From Frigoribacterium sp. MEB024 (GTDB taxonomy: Bacteria > Actinomycetota > Actinomycetes > Actinomycetales > Microbacteriaceae), in the NCBI RefSeq assembly GCF_000878135.1, contig NZ_JXQZ01000101.1, forward strand, positions 1 to 64,000: a stretch of 64,000 nt of DNA, given 5' to 3'. Made by a program: the position numbers and the translations under genes. Below, piece by piece: positions 17,050-26,532 of the stretch. How positions within the stretch are numbered: the first letter of the stretch is position 1; every line of letters begins with the position of its first letter. The notes under the pieces are model-generated. The model saw only the letters and a program-made list of their open reading frames with translations, did no database searches and was not told where the DNA came from.

Positions 17050-17080
17050 GCGTGCCGGCAGCCACCCTATTCCGGCACGC
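17050..17080. promoter_or_regulatory. Palindrome between pfkB-like and ROK genes
   Basis: Nine-base arms GCGTGCCGG and CCGGCACGC (17050-17058, 17072-17080) flank 13 bases. A leftward -10 TAGGGT (17070-17065) lies inside the spacer, so a protein bound to both arms would cover the kinase promoter. Confidence 0.5.
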
Positions 17081-17114
17081 GGTCGGGTCGCACTCCCCCG
17101 CTACGCTGGCCGAC

Positions 17115-18056
17115 GTGACCGATTACGCACTGGCCGTCGACGTGGGCGGAACGAAGGTCGAGGCGGCGCTGGTCGCCTCCGACGGAACCCTGCTCGACGG
17201 CAGTCGCGACCGACGCCCCACCGGCGCCGGGTCGACGTCGGACGAACTCGCCGAGGCGGTCCGCGCGGTCGTCGCGCACGCCCTCGACGCCCTGCCCGAC
17301 GGTGACGCCCTCGTCGGGGCGGGCATCGGCAGCGCCGGACCGGTCGACCTCGTGCACGGCACGGTGTCGCCGATCAACCTGCACGCCTGGCGCGGCTACC
17401 CGCTGCGCGAGCAGGTCGCGGCCCTCGCGGCCTCGACCCTGCCCGACGCCGCCCCCGTCACCCTGCGGCTCGACGGCGTCAGCCTCGCCCTCGCCGAGCA
17501 CTGGGTCGGTGCCACCCAGGGCGCCGACAACGCCCTGGCCATCACCGTCTCGACCGGCGTCGGCGGCGGCCTCATCGTCAACGGCCGCCTGCTCTCGGGC
17601 GGCACGGGCAACGCCGGCCACATCGGCCAGATCCAGATCGCCGACCGCCCCGCGGGCGAGAACGCCTGGGCCGCCACCCTCGAGGTCATCGCCTCGGGCC
17701 CGAACGTCGTCGCCTGGGCCCGTGAGCAGGGCTGGCAGGGCGAGCGCGGCGAAGACCTGGCGGCCGGTTACGTCGCGGGCGACGAGATCGCCGTCGCGGC
17801 CGTCCGCCGTTCGGCCAACGCCGTCGGCGAGGCCGTCTCGTCGGTCACCACGCTGCTCGACCTCGACGTCGTCGCGATCGGCGGCGGGTTCTCGCGCGTC
17901 AGCGACGACTACCTCGACCTGGTCCGGGCCACGGTCCAGGAGGCGCCGGTCAACGAGTACGCCCGTCGCGTCCGCGTCGTCCGCTCGGGCCTGAGCGACG
18001 AGAGCCCCCTGGTCGGGGCCGCAGCGCTCGTGTGGCGGGCCGAGCTGCTCGGCTGA
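17115..18056 (+). CDS. ROK family protein (sugar kinase-like), zinc-site cysteines missing
   Basis: 313 residues. The ATP-binding DVGGTK lies at residues 9-14, and VSTGVGGGLIVNGRLLSGGTGNAGHIGQ matches the ROK core over its length in two blocks. In ordinary ROK kinases a CxCGxxGCxE zinc motif follows; here the same position reads RPAGENAWAATLE with no cysteine at all. There is no N-terminal winged helix, so it is kinase-like rather than a repressor. The GTG start follows TACGCT by seven bases. Glucokinase activity is possible but the lost zinc site makes it uncertain. Confidence 0.82.
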   Translation: MTDYALAVDVGGTKVEAALVASDGTLLDGSRDRRPTGAGSTSDELAEAVRAVVAHALDALPDGDALVGAGIGSAGPVDLVHGTVSPINLHAWRGYPLREQVAALAASTLPDAAPVTLRLDGVSLALAEHWVGATQGADNALAITVSTGVGGGLIVNGRLLSGGTGNAGHIGQIQIADRPAGENAWAATLEVIASGPNVVAWAREQGWQGERGEDLAAGYVAGDEIAVAAVRRSANAVGEAVSSVTTLLDLDVVAIGGGFSRVSDDYLDLVRATVQEAPVNEYARRVRVVRSGLSDESPLVGAAALVWRAELLG

Positions 18057-18057
18057 G

Positions 18058-18091
18058 CCGCGCCTCCTGCGGTCGGTGACCCGCGCCTCCC
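18058..18091 (-). repeat. Two dispersed elements in tandem after the ROK gene
   Basis: One exact CCGCGCCTCCT (18058-18068) directly after the stop codon and a one-mismatch copy ending CCC (18081-18091), same orientation. Confidence 0.75.
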
Positions 18092-18227
18092 GGGGTCGGT
18101 CGCTTCTCTGGGAACGGTCGTCGGCGGCCCGGCCTAGGCTGGGTTGCATCCCACAACGTCGTCGGAGTCCGTCGCGCCCTCGGGGCGCGCACCACCACCG
18201 CACCACCACTCGCAGAGAGGTCATCTC

Positions 18228-19271
18228 ATGCCCACCACCGTCCCCGTCATGCTCACGCCGTCCGCCGGCGCACCCTTCGAGCACTCCACCGTCGAACTGC
18301 GCGACGTCGGCCCGAACGACGTCCAGATCGACATCGCGTTCGCCGGCATCTGCCACAGCGACATCCACCAGGCCCGCGAAGAATGGGGCAAGGCGATCTT
18401 CCCGATGGTGCCCGGCCACGAGATCGCCGGCATCGTCACCGAGGTCGGCTCCGAGGTCACCAAGCACCAGGTCGGCGACCGCGTCGGCATCGGCTGCTTC
18501 GTCGACAGCTGCCGTGAGTGCGAGAACTGCCTCGCGGGCGAGCAGCAGTTCTGCGTCAAGGGCAACGTCGCGACCTACAACGGCCGCCAGTACTCGGGCG
18601 AGCCCACCTACGGCGGCTACGCCAAGCAGATCGTCGCCGACGAGAACTACGTGCTGTCGATCCCCGAGGGCATCGCACTCGACGAGGCCGCGCCGCTGCT
18701 CTGCGCCGGCATCACGACCTACTCGCCCCTCAAGCACTGGGGTGCCGGCCCCGGCAAGAAGGTCGCCGTCGTCGGCATGGGCGGGCTCGGCCACATGGCC
18801 GTCAAGATCGCGCACGCCATGGGCGCCGAGGTCACCGTCATCAGCCAGACGCTGTCCAAGCAGGAGGACGGCCTGAAGCTCGGCGCCGACCACTACTACG
18901 CCTCGAGCGACCCCGAGACCTTCGGAAAGCTCAAGAACTCGTTCGACCTGATCATCAACACGATCTCGGCCGACATGGACATCGACGCCTACGCCCGCAC
19001 CCTGCGCCTCAACGGCACCATGGTCTTCGTCGGCCTGCCCGAGAACCCGCAGTCCTTCCGCGCCGGGTCGCTGATCGGCGGCCGTCGCAGCCTCGCCGGC
19101 TCGAACATCGGCGGCATCCCCGAGACGCAAGAAATGCTGGACTTCTGCGCCGAGCACCACATCGGCGCCGAGATCGAGACGATCGGCGCCGACGAGGTCG
19201 ACGAGGCCTACGAGCGCGTCGTCGCCAGCAAGGTCCGCTACCGCTTCGTGATCGACACCGCGACCATCTAG
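18228..19271 (+). CDS. NAD(P)-dependent alcohol dehydrogenase, CAD/YahK type
   Basis: 347 residues. AGICHSDIH carries the first catalytic zinc Cys, PGHEIAG the His-Glu pair, and CRECENCLAGEQQFC the four structural-zinc cysteines. GMGGLGHMAVKIA is the cofactor site. This pattern is that of cinnamyl-alcohol-dehydrogenase-like enzymes reducing a broad set of aldehydes with NADPH. ATG 18228 has AGAGAGG seven bases upstream. It is a single-gene unit closed by a strong hairpin. Confidence 0.92.
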   Translation: MPTTVPVMLTPSAGAPFEHSTVELRDVGPNDVQIDIAFAGICHSDIHQAREEWGKAIFPMVPGHEIAGIVTEVGSEVTKHQVGDRVGIGCFVDSCRECENCLAGEQQFCVKGNVATYNGRQYSGEPTYGGYAKQIVADENYVLSIPEGIALDEAAPLLCAGITTYSPLKHWGAGPGKKVAVVGMGGLGHMAVKIAHAMGAEVTVISQTLSKQEDGLKLGADHYYASSDPETFGKLKNSFDLIINTISADMDIDAYARTLRLNGTMVFVGLPENPQSFRAGSLIGGRRSLAGSNIGGIPETQEMLDFCAEHHIGAEIETIGADEVDEAYERVVASKVRYRFVIDTATI

Positions 19272-19286
19272 CACCCGCCGCAGGCA

Positions 19287-19321
19287 CGAAGGCCCCCTCC
19301 CGTCACGGGAGGGGGCCTTCG
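19287..19321 (+). terminator. Strong hairpin after the alcohol dehydrogenase
   Basis: A 16-bp perfect stem (19287-19302 with 19306-19321, core GGCCCCCTCCCG) with a three-base loop, 16 bases after the stop. Being symmetrical it can also stop leftward transcripts, though the leftward marR operon ends further right. Confidence 0.85.
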
Positions 19322-19444
19322 TCGATGCCGAGGGCGGACGGGTACGACCACGGGCGACCCCGGGGACGGCGGGCGACCACGGCAGCCCCCCTCCGACGAA
19401 CTCGCCCGTCGGGGGTCGGCACCAGCAGACGTCCGCCGGCTCCG

Positions 19445-19993
19445 CTACCCGGCGGGGGTGTTGAACCGACGAAGCCAACCGGCGAACTCGGCGAGCTCGT
19501 CGTCGGACCAGCCCTCGACGTGGTTGCGGAACACGGCGCGGTTCTCGTGCCGCACCTCGAGCATGCGGCTCTCGGCGCGTTCGGTGCTGCGCAGGGTCAT
19601 GACACGACCGTCGGCCGCGTCGGGCACCACGTCGACGAACCCGGCCTCGCGGAGCAGCGTTACCTGCCTGCTGACCGCGCTCTTGTCCATCGCCATCGCC
19701 TTGACGATGTCGCCGGCGCTGCACGGCTGGTGCTTCATCACGTACCGCAGCACGTAGAAGGCCGTGGGGGGCACGTCCGGGTCGAAGCGCGACGCCGCCG
19801 CGGCGATCGTGCGTTTGGCCTCGACCATCATCGAGCCGATCTCGTCGACCACGCCGGCCATGAGGCCCTCGCGGCCGTCGTCGTCAGGACCCGGGAGGCG
19901 CGGTGCGGCCTGGTCGGGAGCCTCGGCCCCCGCAGGGCGCGGCACGTCGAGCACCGCGCCCTCGGGCTGGCCGTCAACGGTCGGCTGCGACAT
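19445..19993 (-). CDS. MarR family transcriptional regulator
   Basis: 182 residues. The winged helix-turn-helix (about residues 60-135) contains AGDIVKAMAMDKSAVSRQVTLL and the wing DAADGRVMTL. The N-terminal ~45 residues are a Pro/Asp-rich extension. ATG 19993 has GAGGAG five bases upstream, placing the start 20 bases inside the end of the upstream efflux gene, so translation is coupled. It most likely represses the efflux-marR operon through the tandem operator at 22038-22082. Confidence 0.9.
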   Translation of the reverse strand: MSQPTVDGQPEGAVLDVPRPAGAEAPDQAAPRLPGPDDDGREGLMAGVVDEIGSMMVEAKRTIAAAASRFDPDVPPTAFYVLRYVMKHQPCSAGDIVKAMAMDKSAVSRQVTLLREAGFVDVVPDAADGRVMTLRSTERAESRMLEVRHENRAVFRNHVEGWSDDELAEFAGWLRRFNTPAG

Positions 19994-21980
19994 CTTTCTC
20001 CTCGACCAGGGACGAGAACACCGGGCTCTCGGCCAGTTCGTCGGCGGGCACCGGGTGACCCGCCACCTCGGCGGCGCCCGTCGCGATGATCGTGTCGATG
20101 GTACCGGTGGCGGTCGACGTGTGGCTGTGGTGACGGCGCTGCGCCTCGGCGACGCCGTCCCCTCCGTCGACGGGTGAGACGGGCGCGGGCGAACCCGACA
20201 GGCCCGAGGTCGGGTCGGACGCCGTGACGGGCGTGGAGGCCGTCGCCGGGGCGCTCGACACCGCGGGGGCCAGGCCGGCCGTGGCCGCGACTCCCTTGGC
20301 GGCCGGGGACGCGGCGTTCGCGTCGACCGGGGCCGCGCCTCCGTCGCTGTCGTCCGAGGCCGTGGCCGCCGACGAGTCGGCCGCCGGGCCGTCCGTCTTC
20401 GCCGCCGCACGCTGGAGACCGGTCTTGGTGCCGAGCTCGACGTTCGGGAGCAGGCAGACGAACACGATGGTGATGATCGCCAGCGGAGCCGCGATGAGGA
20501 ACACGTCGGCGACGCCCTGACCGTAGGCCGATTCGATGATCGTCCGGATCGGGCCGGGCACGGTGCTGAGGTCGGGGATGCTCGTCGAGCCGCCGCTGCC
20601 GAGCGCGCTGGGGTCGACCCCGGCGTCGGTGAGGCCGTCGGTGATGTAGCCCGACACCTTGGTGCCGAGCACGGCACCCATGACCGAGACGCCGATGGTG
20701 CCGCCGAGGCTGCGGAAGAACGCGACGCTCGACGAGGCCGCCCCGACGACGCTGACGTCGACCGAGTTCTGCACGACCAGCACCAGGTTCTGCATCACCA
20801 TGCCGATGCCGAGACCCATCATCGCCATGAAGACCGAGACGACGAAGAAGTTCGTGTCGTACTCGATGGTCGACATGAGGAAGAGTCCGGCGGCGAGCAG
20901 GATCGAGCCGACGATCATGTAGGGCTTCCACTTGCCGTACTTCGAGATGAGCGCACCGGCGACCATCGACGAGATCAGCAGGCCGAGCACCATCGGCAGG
21001 GTCAGGATGCCGGCCATGGTCGGCGACTGGCCGCGGGCGAGCTGCATGTACTGGCCGAGGAAGACGCTGGTGCCGAACATGGCGACGCCGACGCTGAGCG
21101 AGGCGACCACCGCGAAGGTGAAGGTGCGGTTCTTGAAGAGCGTCAGCGGGATGATCGGCTCCTTCGAGCGGAACTCCACGACCACGGCGAGCACGAGCAG
21201 GGCGGCGGCGCCGAGGCCCATGACCCAGCTGGTGACCGAGTTCCACTCGAACTGCTTGCCGCCGAGCGACACCCAGATGAGCAGCAGCGAGACGCCACCG
21301 GCGATCAGGCCGGCGCCCCAGTAGTCGATGACGACCTTCTTCTTGGGCTTGGCGGGCAGGTGCAGCGTCTTCTGGATGACGACGAGGGCCGCGATGCCCA
21401 CGGGCACGCCGACGAAGAAGTTCCAGCGCCAGCCGATGCTGTCGGTCAGCACGCCGCCGAGCAGCGGGCCACCGATGGTGCCGACGCTCATGACGGCACC
21501 GAGGTAGCCCATGTACCGGCCGCGCTCGCGCGGGCTGATGATGTCGCTCATGACGACCTGCACCAGGGCGGTCAGGCCGCCGGCACCGAGACCCTGGAAG
21601 ACGCGGAAGGTGATCAACGTCGCGGTGTTCTGCGAGAAGCCGGCCGCGACCGACGCGAGCACGAACAGCACGAGAGCCACCTGCAGCAGCACCTTGCGGT
21701 TCGTCAGGTCGCTGAACTTGCCCCACAGCGGGGTGCTGACCGTGGTGGCCAGCAGGGTGGCCGTGATGACCCAGGTGTACGAGGTCTGGCTGCCGTTGAG
21801 GTCGCTGACGATGCGCGGAAGCGAGGTCGACACGACGGTCGACGAGAGGATCGCCACGAGCATGCCCATCAGCAGGCCCGACAGGGCCGTGAGGACTTCG
21901 CGGTGGCTCATGCCGGGCGCTTCGCCCGGTTCGTGCGGAGCCGCGGGCTTGGTGCCCGCGGCGGTCGTGGTCTGCGACAA
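19974..21980 (-). CDS. DHA2 family (EmrB/QacA) multidrug MFS efflux transporter
   Basis: 668 residues; about 14 membrane helices fill residues 28-520. The first helix motif LSSTVVSTSLPRIVSDL and GLGAGGLTALVQVVMSD fit the DHA2 group. The last ~150 residues are an unusual Ala/Ser/Thr/Pro-rich hydrophilic tail with RRHHSHTST near its end, roughly a quarter of the protein. The start is TTG 21980 with GGAG six bases upstream. It forms an operon with marR and is controlled by the operator upstream. Substrate unknown; toxic organic cations or antibiotics are typical. Confidence 0.92.
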   Translation of the reverse strand: MSQTTTAAGTKPAAPHEPGEAPGMSHREVLTALSGLLMGMLVAILSSTVVSTSLPRIVSDLNGSQTSYTWVITATLLATTVSTPLWGKFSDLTNRKVLLQVALVLFVLASVAAGFSQNTATLITFRVFQGLGAGGLTALVQVVMSDIISPRERGRYMGYLGAVMSVGTIGGPLLGGVLTDSIGWRWNFFVGVPVGIAALVVIQKTLHLPAKPKKKVVIDYWGAGLIAGGVSLLLIWVSLGGKQFEWNSVTSWVMGLGAAALLVLAVVVEFRSKEPIIPLTLFKNRTFTFAVVASLSVGVAMFGTSVFLGQYMQLARGQSPTMAGILTLPMVLGLLISSMVAGALISKYGKWKPYMIVGSILLAAGLFLMSTIEYDTNFFVVSVFMAMMGLGIGMVMQNLVLVVQNSVDVSVVGAASSSVAFFRSLGGTIGVSVMGAVLGTKVSGYITDGLTDAGVDPSALGSGGSTSIPDLSTVPGPIRTIIESAYGQGVADVFLIAAPLAIITIVFVCLLPNVELGTKTGLQRAAAKTDGPAADSSAATASDDSDGGAAPVDANAASPAAKGVAATAGLAPAVSSAPATASTPVTASDPTSGLSGSPAPVSPVDGGDGVAEAQRRHHSHTSTATGTIDTIIATGAAEVAGHPVPADELAESPVFSSLVEEKDVAADR

Positions 21981-22037
21981 GGTGCGCTCCGGTGGTTCGA
22001 GATGGTGAGGGACCGATCGCCGTTGGCCGTGTCCGTT

Positions 22038-22082
22038 GGTTGCAGAACGTCAACCATACGCTTTCGTTGACGATCCGCAACC
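22038..22082 (-). promoter_or_regulatory. Efflux-marR promoter with tandem MarR operators
   Basis: Two 18-bp palindromes, GGTTGCAGAACGTCAACC (22038-22055) and CGTTGACGATCCGCAACC (22065-22082), are GGTTG-N8-CAACC sites 27 bp apart, centred together on 22060. Reading leftward, -35 TTGCGG and -10 TATGGT (16-base spacing) lie within them. Occupancy would block polymerase, as in MarR autorepression. Confidence 0.75.
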
Positions 22083-22143
22083 ATTTCGCTGCAGTTGCTG
22101 CAGTTTTTTCTCTTTACGGGCGACCTCCCGGTCGCGGGAACGC

Positions 22144-22182
22144 AGGAGGCGCGGTGCGAGCACTGCTCGCACCGCGCCTCCT
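22144..22182 (-). terminator. Terminator built from two facing dispersed elements
   Basis: AGGAGGCGCGGTGCGAG and its exact complement (22144-22160, 22166-22182) form a 17-bp stem, 18 bp if the loop closes further. It is just after the permease stop (22197) in the direction of transcription and before the marR promoter. Confidence 0.8.
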
Positions 22183-22196
22183 CGGGGCCTCCGGGG

Positions 22197-23330
22197 TCAG
22201 CGGACCTCTTCGGGCCTCTTCTGTCGGAACATCTCGGCGGGCTCGTGATCGCCGTTCCAGACCTGGGTGATGCCCCAGACGACGGCCATGAGCGGCACGG
22301 CGATGACGGCACCCACGACGCCGCCGAGGATCGTGCCGGCGGTCAGCGCGACCAGGATGACCAGGCCGTGCAGCTGCAGCGTGCGGCCCATGAGCACCGG
22401 CTGCAGCAGGTTGCCCTCGAGCTGGTTCACGACGACGACGACGGCCACGACGGCCAGGGCCGTGCCCGGCCCGTTGGCGACGAGTGCCACGAGGGCGGCG
22501 AGGATGCCCGCGGCGGTGGCACCGACCAGCGGGATGAACGCGGTCAGGAACACGACGACGGCCAACGGCAGCGCCAGGGGCACGCCGAGGGCGAAGAGGC
22601 CGATGCCGATGCCGACGGCGTCGACCGCGGCGACCGTCGCCGTCCCGCGCACGTAACCACCGAGGGTGGAGACCGTCTTGTCACCGATGCGACGGGCACG
22701 GGCGTAGTGCTCACCCCGGAACGGGCGCAGCAGGAACTCCCAGATCGCGGGGCCGTCCTTGAGGAAGAAGAACAGGACCACGATCATCAGCACGAGACCC
22801 GTCGCGAAGCTGCCGACCGCCGAGGCGCCGGCCAGGGCGCCCGAGCCGAACTGCGAGCTCGTGACGAAGTCGACGGCCGCGTTGCGGGCGTCCTCGATCT
22901 GCTGGTCGCTGATCGAGAAGGGCAGGGTCGTGATCCAGTCCTGAAGCTTGTTGAAGCCCGAGGTGGCCGAGTCGACCAGCGAGCTCGCCTGGTTCTCGAC
23001 CGCCCAGACGATCAGCCAGGCGACGAGGCCGAGGATGATCAGCACGGCGAACAGGGCGATCAGCGTGGCCAGCACCGAAGGCACCTTGTGACGTCGCAGG
23101 AACGCCACGACGGGCAGCATGGCCGAGGCGAAGATGAGCGCGAGCAGCACCGGAAGGGTGACGAGGCTGAGGCTCAAGAACACGTAGATGACGCCGATCG
23201 CCACGATCAGCACGGCGATGATCTGCACGGCGCGCGTCGCGAGGGTGCCGAAGGCGTCGGCCCAGAGGGAGTGCCGGACGGCGGCGTCCTCTCGGGCGAT
23301 CTCGGATTCTTGGCTGCGGAAGAGTCCCAC
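22197..23330 (-). CDS. AI-2E family transporter (PF01594 permease)
   Basis: 377 residues with about eight hydrophobic segments, including a paired N-terminal hairpin (GTLATRAVQIIAVLIVAIGV; VLLALIFASAMLPVVAFL) and the conserved late segments TAFIPLVGATAAG and NQLEGNLLQPVLMG that define this permease family. A hydrophilic domain at about residues 115-165 separates them. The family name comes from E. coli TqsA, but members also include Na+/H+ antiporters, so the substrate is unknown. The GTG start at 23330 has GAGGA seven bases upstream. It is divergent from the phosphoesterase. Confidence 0.9.
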   Translation of the reverse strand: MGLFRSQESEIAREDAAVRHSLWADAFGTLATRAVQIIAVLIVAIGVIYVFLSLSLVTLPVLLALIFASAMLPVVAFLRRHKVPSVLATLIALFAVLIILGLVAWLIVWAVENQASSLVDSATSGFNKLQDWITTLPFSISDQQIEDARNAAVDFVTSSQFGSGALAGASAVGSFATGLVLMIVVLFFFLKDGPAIWEFLLRPFRGEHYARARRIGDKTVSTLGGYVRGTATVAAVDAVGIGIGLFALGVPLALPLAVVVFLTAFIPLVGATAAGILAALVALVANGPGTALAVVAVVVVVNQLEGNLLQPVLMGRTLQLHGLVILVALTAGTILGGVVGAVIAVPLMAVVWGITQVWNGDHEPAEMFRQKRPEEVR

Positions 23331-23520
23331 GGTGTCGTCCTCGTTTCTGGTGGTGCGGGCGTCGAGATGGTGCCGGGCGAGGCGCGGTCGAGTGCGGCCG
23401 GGTGCCGGTGGGCTGGCAGAAGCGTCGGAGGTGATCGCCCCGACTAGGACAGCAAACCCCGCCACGACGATATCGGGCCGATCGACGCCCGCGGCTCGAC
23501 GCGCGCCTAGCGTGGAGGGC

Positions 23521-24072
23521 ATGCCGACCACCGTCCTCGTCGTGTCCGACACCCACGTCCCGCAGAAGGCGAAGGCCGTGCCGGGGGTCGTGTGGGCCGC
23601 GGTCGAGCGCGCCGACGTCGTCGTGCACGCGGGCGACTGGACCGGCGCACCGACGCTCGACGAGTTCGAGGCCCGTGCGCGCCTCCTGGTCGGGGTGTGG
23701 GGCAACAACGACGGCGACGCGTTGCGCGCCCGCCTGCCCGAGGTCGCCCGCACGACGATCGAGGGCGTACGCCTCGCCGTGGTGCACGAGACCGGAGCCA
23801 AGGAGGGGCGCGAGGCCCGCATGGACCGCGCCTTCCCCGAGACCGACCTGCTGTTGTTCGGGCACAGCCACATCCCGTGGGACACGACGACGCCCGCGGG
23901 CCTGCGCCTGCTGAACCCGGGGTCACCCACGGACCGTCGGCGCCAGCCGCACGCCACCTACCTCACGCTGACCCTCGACGCGGGCGAGGTGCGCGACGTG
24001 GTGCTGCACGAGCTGCCCGTCGCCGCGCGGGACCGCACGGGGGTGCTTCCGCACCCCCGCATGACGACCTAG
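23521..24072 (+). CDS. YfcE/MJ0936-type metallophosphoesterase
   Basis: 183 residues. The metallophosphatase motifs appear in order: SDTH near residue 9, HAGDW near 40, GNND near 62, VHETG and GHSH. These bind two metals for phosphodiester hydrolysis. Start ATG 23521 is seven bases after TAGCGT. The GGAGGG in between is too close to act as a ribosome site. It shares its last four bases with the convergent DsbA-like gene. Substrate unknown. Confidence 0.92.
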   Translation: MPTTVLVVSDTHVPQKAKAVPGVVWAAVERADVVVHAGDWTGAPTLDEFEARARLLVGVWGNNDGDALRARLPEVARTTIEGVRLAVVHETGAKEGREARMDRAFPETDLLLFGHSHIPWDTTTPAGLRLLNPGSPTDRRRQPHATYLTLTLDAGEVRDVVLHELPVAARDRTGVLPHPRMTT

Positions 24073-25016
24073 CCGGCGGGCGTCTCGGCGGGGGCCGACT
24101 CGGTCGGGGTCGGCGACGGGCTGGCCGTGCCCGACTCGGTGTAGCTGTTGCCGGCCGCGGTGACGACGAAGCTGCGGAACTCCTGCACCGTGAACGGACG
24201 GCTGCCGTCGTACTTCTGGCCGTTGACCAGGACCGTCGGGGTGCCCGTCAGGGCGTCGAGGTCGCTGTTCGGCAGGGGCCCGTCGATGGCCCGCTGCGTC
24301 GACGCCGTCACCCACGAGCCGAACTCGTCGTCGTCGATGCACCTCGTGATGTCGCTCGCCTTCGTCACCCCGTCGACGCCGGTCGCGATGTCGGCGAGTT
24401 GCGAGTCGTCGAGGCCGCGGGTGCCCTCTTCGGGTTGCTGCTCGAACATGGCGGTGTTGAAGTCGAAGAACGAGTTCGGCGAGTAGTTCGCCACGCAGGC
24501 CGCCGCGTTGGCCGCCCGGTTGCTGTACTTCGTGCCGAGGGACTGGTTCGTGAGGATGGCGACCGGGTGGTACTCGACCGTCGCCGCCCCCGACTCGACG
24601 AGACCGCTGATGTAGTCGTTGTTGGCCTGCTCGAACTCGCCGCAGATGGGGCAGAGGTAGTCGAGGTAGACCACGATGTCGACCGTGTCGCTCGACGCCG
24701 TGGACGCGGACGCCGTGGGCTCGTCGTCGGGGCCCAGGGCCCCCGTCTGCACGGCCTCGAAGCCCTGACCGATCTTGATGCCGTCGCTGGCCATGTTGGC
24801 GGGACCGGGCCCGGCCGGGCGGATGCTGTTCGTGATGACCAGGACGACGCCGACGACGATGGCGATCACCACGAGGGCGAGGCCGCCCTGCAGCGCCCAC
24901 TTGCCCGCGCGCTGGCGCCGCTTCTGCTTCTGGCGGGCGAGCTGGGCCTTCTGGCGGGCCGCCGCGCGCCGCTGGTTCTTGGTCAACGACGAGTCGTCGG
25001 GATTCAGGTCAGTCAT
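24069..25016 (-). CDS. DsbA/thioredoxin-like membrane-anchored disulfide protein
   Basis: 315 residues. A basic, Lys/Arg/Gln-rich N-terminus (about residues 13-40) precedes a single membrane helix (GGLALVVIAIVVGVVLVI). The active site is C-P-I-C within YLDYLCPICGEF, and the cis-proline loop is LTGTPTVLVNG, so it belongs to the DsbA/BdbD group facing outside the cell. ATG 25016 has GGAG five bases upstream. The C-terminus is a Ser/Pro/Thr-rich linker of 20 residues. Likely role: oxidising or repairing cysteines of exported proteins. Confidence 0.92.
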   Translation of the reverse strand: MTDLNPDDSSLTKNQRRAAARQKAQLARQKQKRRQRAGKWALQGGLALVVIAIVVGVVLVITNSIRPAGPGPANMASDGIKIGQGFEAVQTGALGPDDEPTASASTASSDTVDIVVYLDYLCPICGEFEQANNDYISGLVESGAATVEYHPVAILTNQSLGTKYSNRAANAAACVANYSPNSFFDFNTAMFEQQPEEGTRGLDDSQLADIATGVDGVTKASDITRCIDDDEFGSWVTASTQRAIDGPLPNSDLDALTGTPTVLVNGQKYDGSRPFTVQEFRSFVVTAAGNSYTESGTASPSPTPTESAPAETPAG

Positions 25017-25227
25017 GGGGCTCCGGTGCGCGACGGCCTCGCATGGTCGCGTCGAGCGGGTGGTGGGGACGGTCGCCACGAGTCGTGGCCACGAAACATG
25101 GTACGAGGCGAGCCTGGCAGAAGTCCGCCAGGCGCGGGCGAGAGAGGGTGGAGAAGAGGCGCTCCCGTGGCGATCCGAGAGATTTTCATGGCATGCTGAT
25201 CGGTGGTGGTCACCGCAGACCTCTGAG

Positions 25228-25257
25228 GTTGATCACCGTCCATTCACAACGGATCGT
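25228..25257 (+). promoter_or_regulatory. Promoter of the sugar-ABC ATPase gene, PHO-like repeats overlap
   Basis: -35 TTGATC (25229-25234) and -10 GATCGT (25252-25257) are 17 bases apart. Two PHO-unit-like heptamers, GATCACC and ATTCACA, lie 11 bases apart (25231 and 25242) across it. The repeats are weaker than those at pstS, so regulation by RegX3 is only a guess. Confidence 0.4.
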
Positions 25258-25289
25258 CCGGCACGTACCTGCCGGTGAAGGAGAAGATC

Positions 25290-26390
<1,101 letters not shown>

Positions 26391-26532
26391 CACCCCGTCG
26401 GGTCGGCCCGTCGAGTCCGGTCGGAGCATTCCTCCGATCGACCCGGCGGGCCGTCCCGCGTTCCGGCCCCGCGCCTCCTGACCTCCCCCGCCGCCTCGCC
26501 TCAGGCGGCGCTCCCCCGCACGAGAGGCCCTC
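26391..26532. other. Intergenic region between ugpC and the DUF4032 gene
   Basis: Contains a short hairpin TCGGAG-cattc-CTCCGA (26422-26438), a copy of the dispersed element at 26469-26479 and a second small hairpin (GCCGCCT ... AGGCGGC) near 26490-26510. These may stop some transcripts between the genes. No reading frame is supported. Confidence 0.5.
26469..26479 (-). repeat. Dispersed 11-bp element between ugpC and DUF4032 gene
   Basis: Exact CCGCGCCTCCT, about 80 bases after ugpC. Confidence 0.8.

Noticed and set aside
17067-19724. 885-residue frame opposite the ROK and alcohol dehydrogenase genes
   Set aside because: Runs through two certain genes and a terminator; composition is that of a shadow frame.
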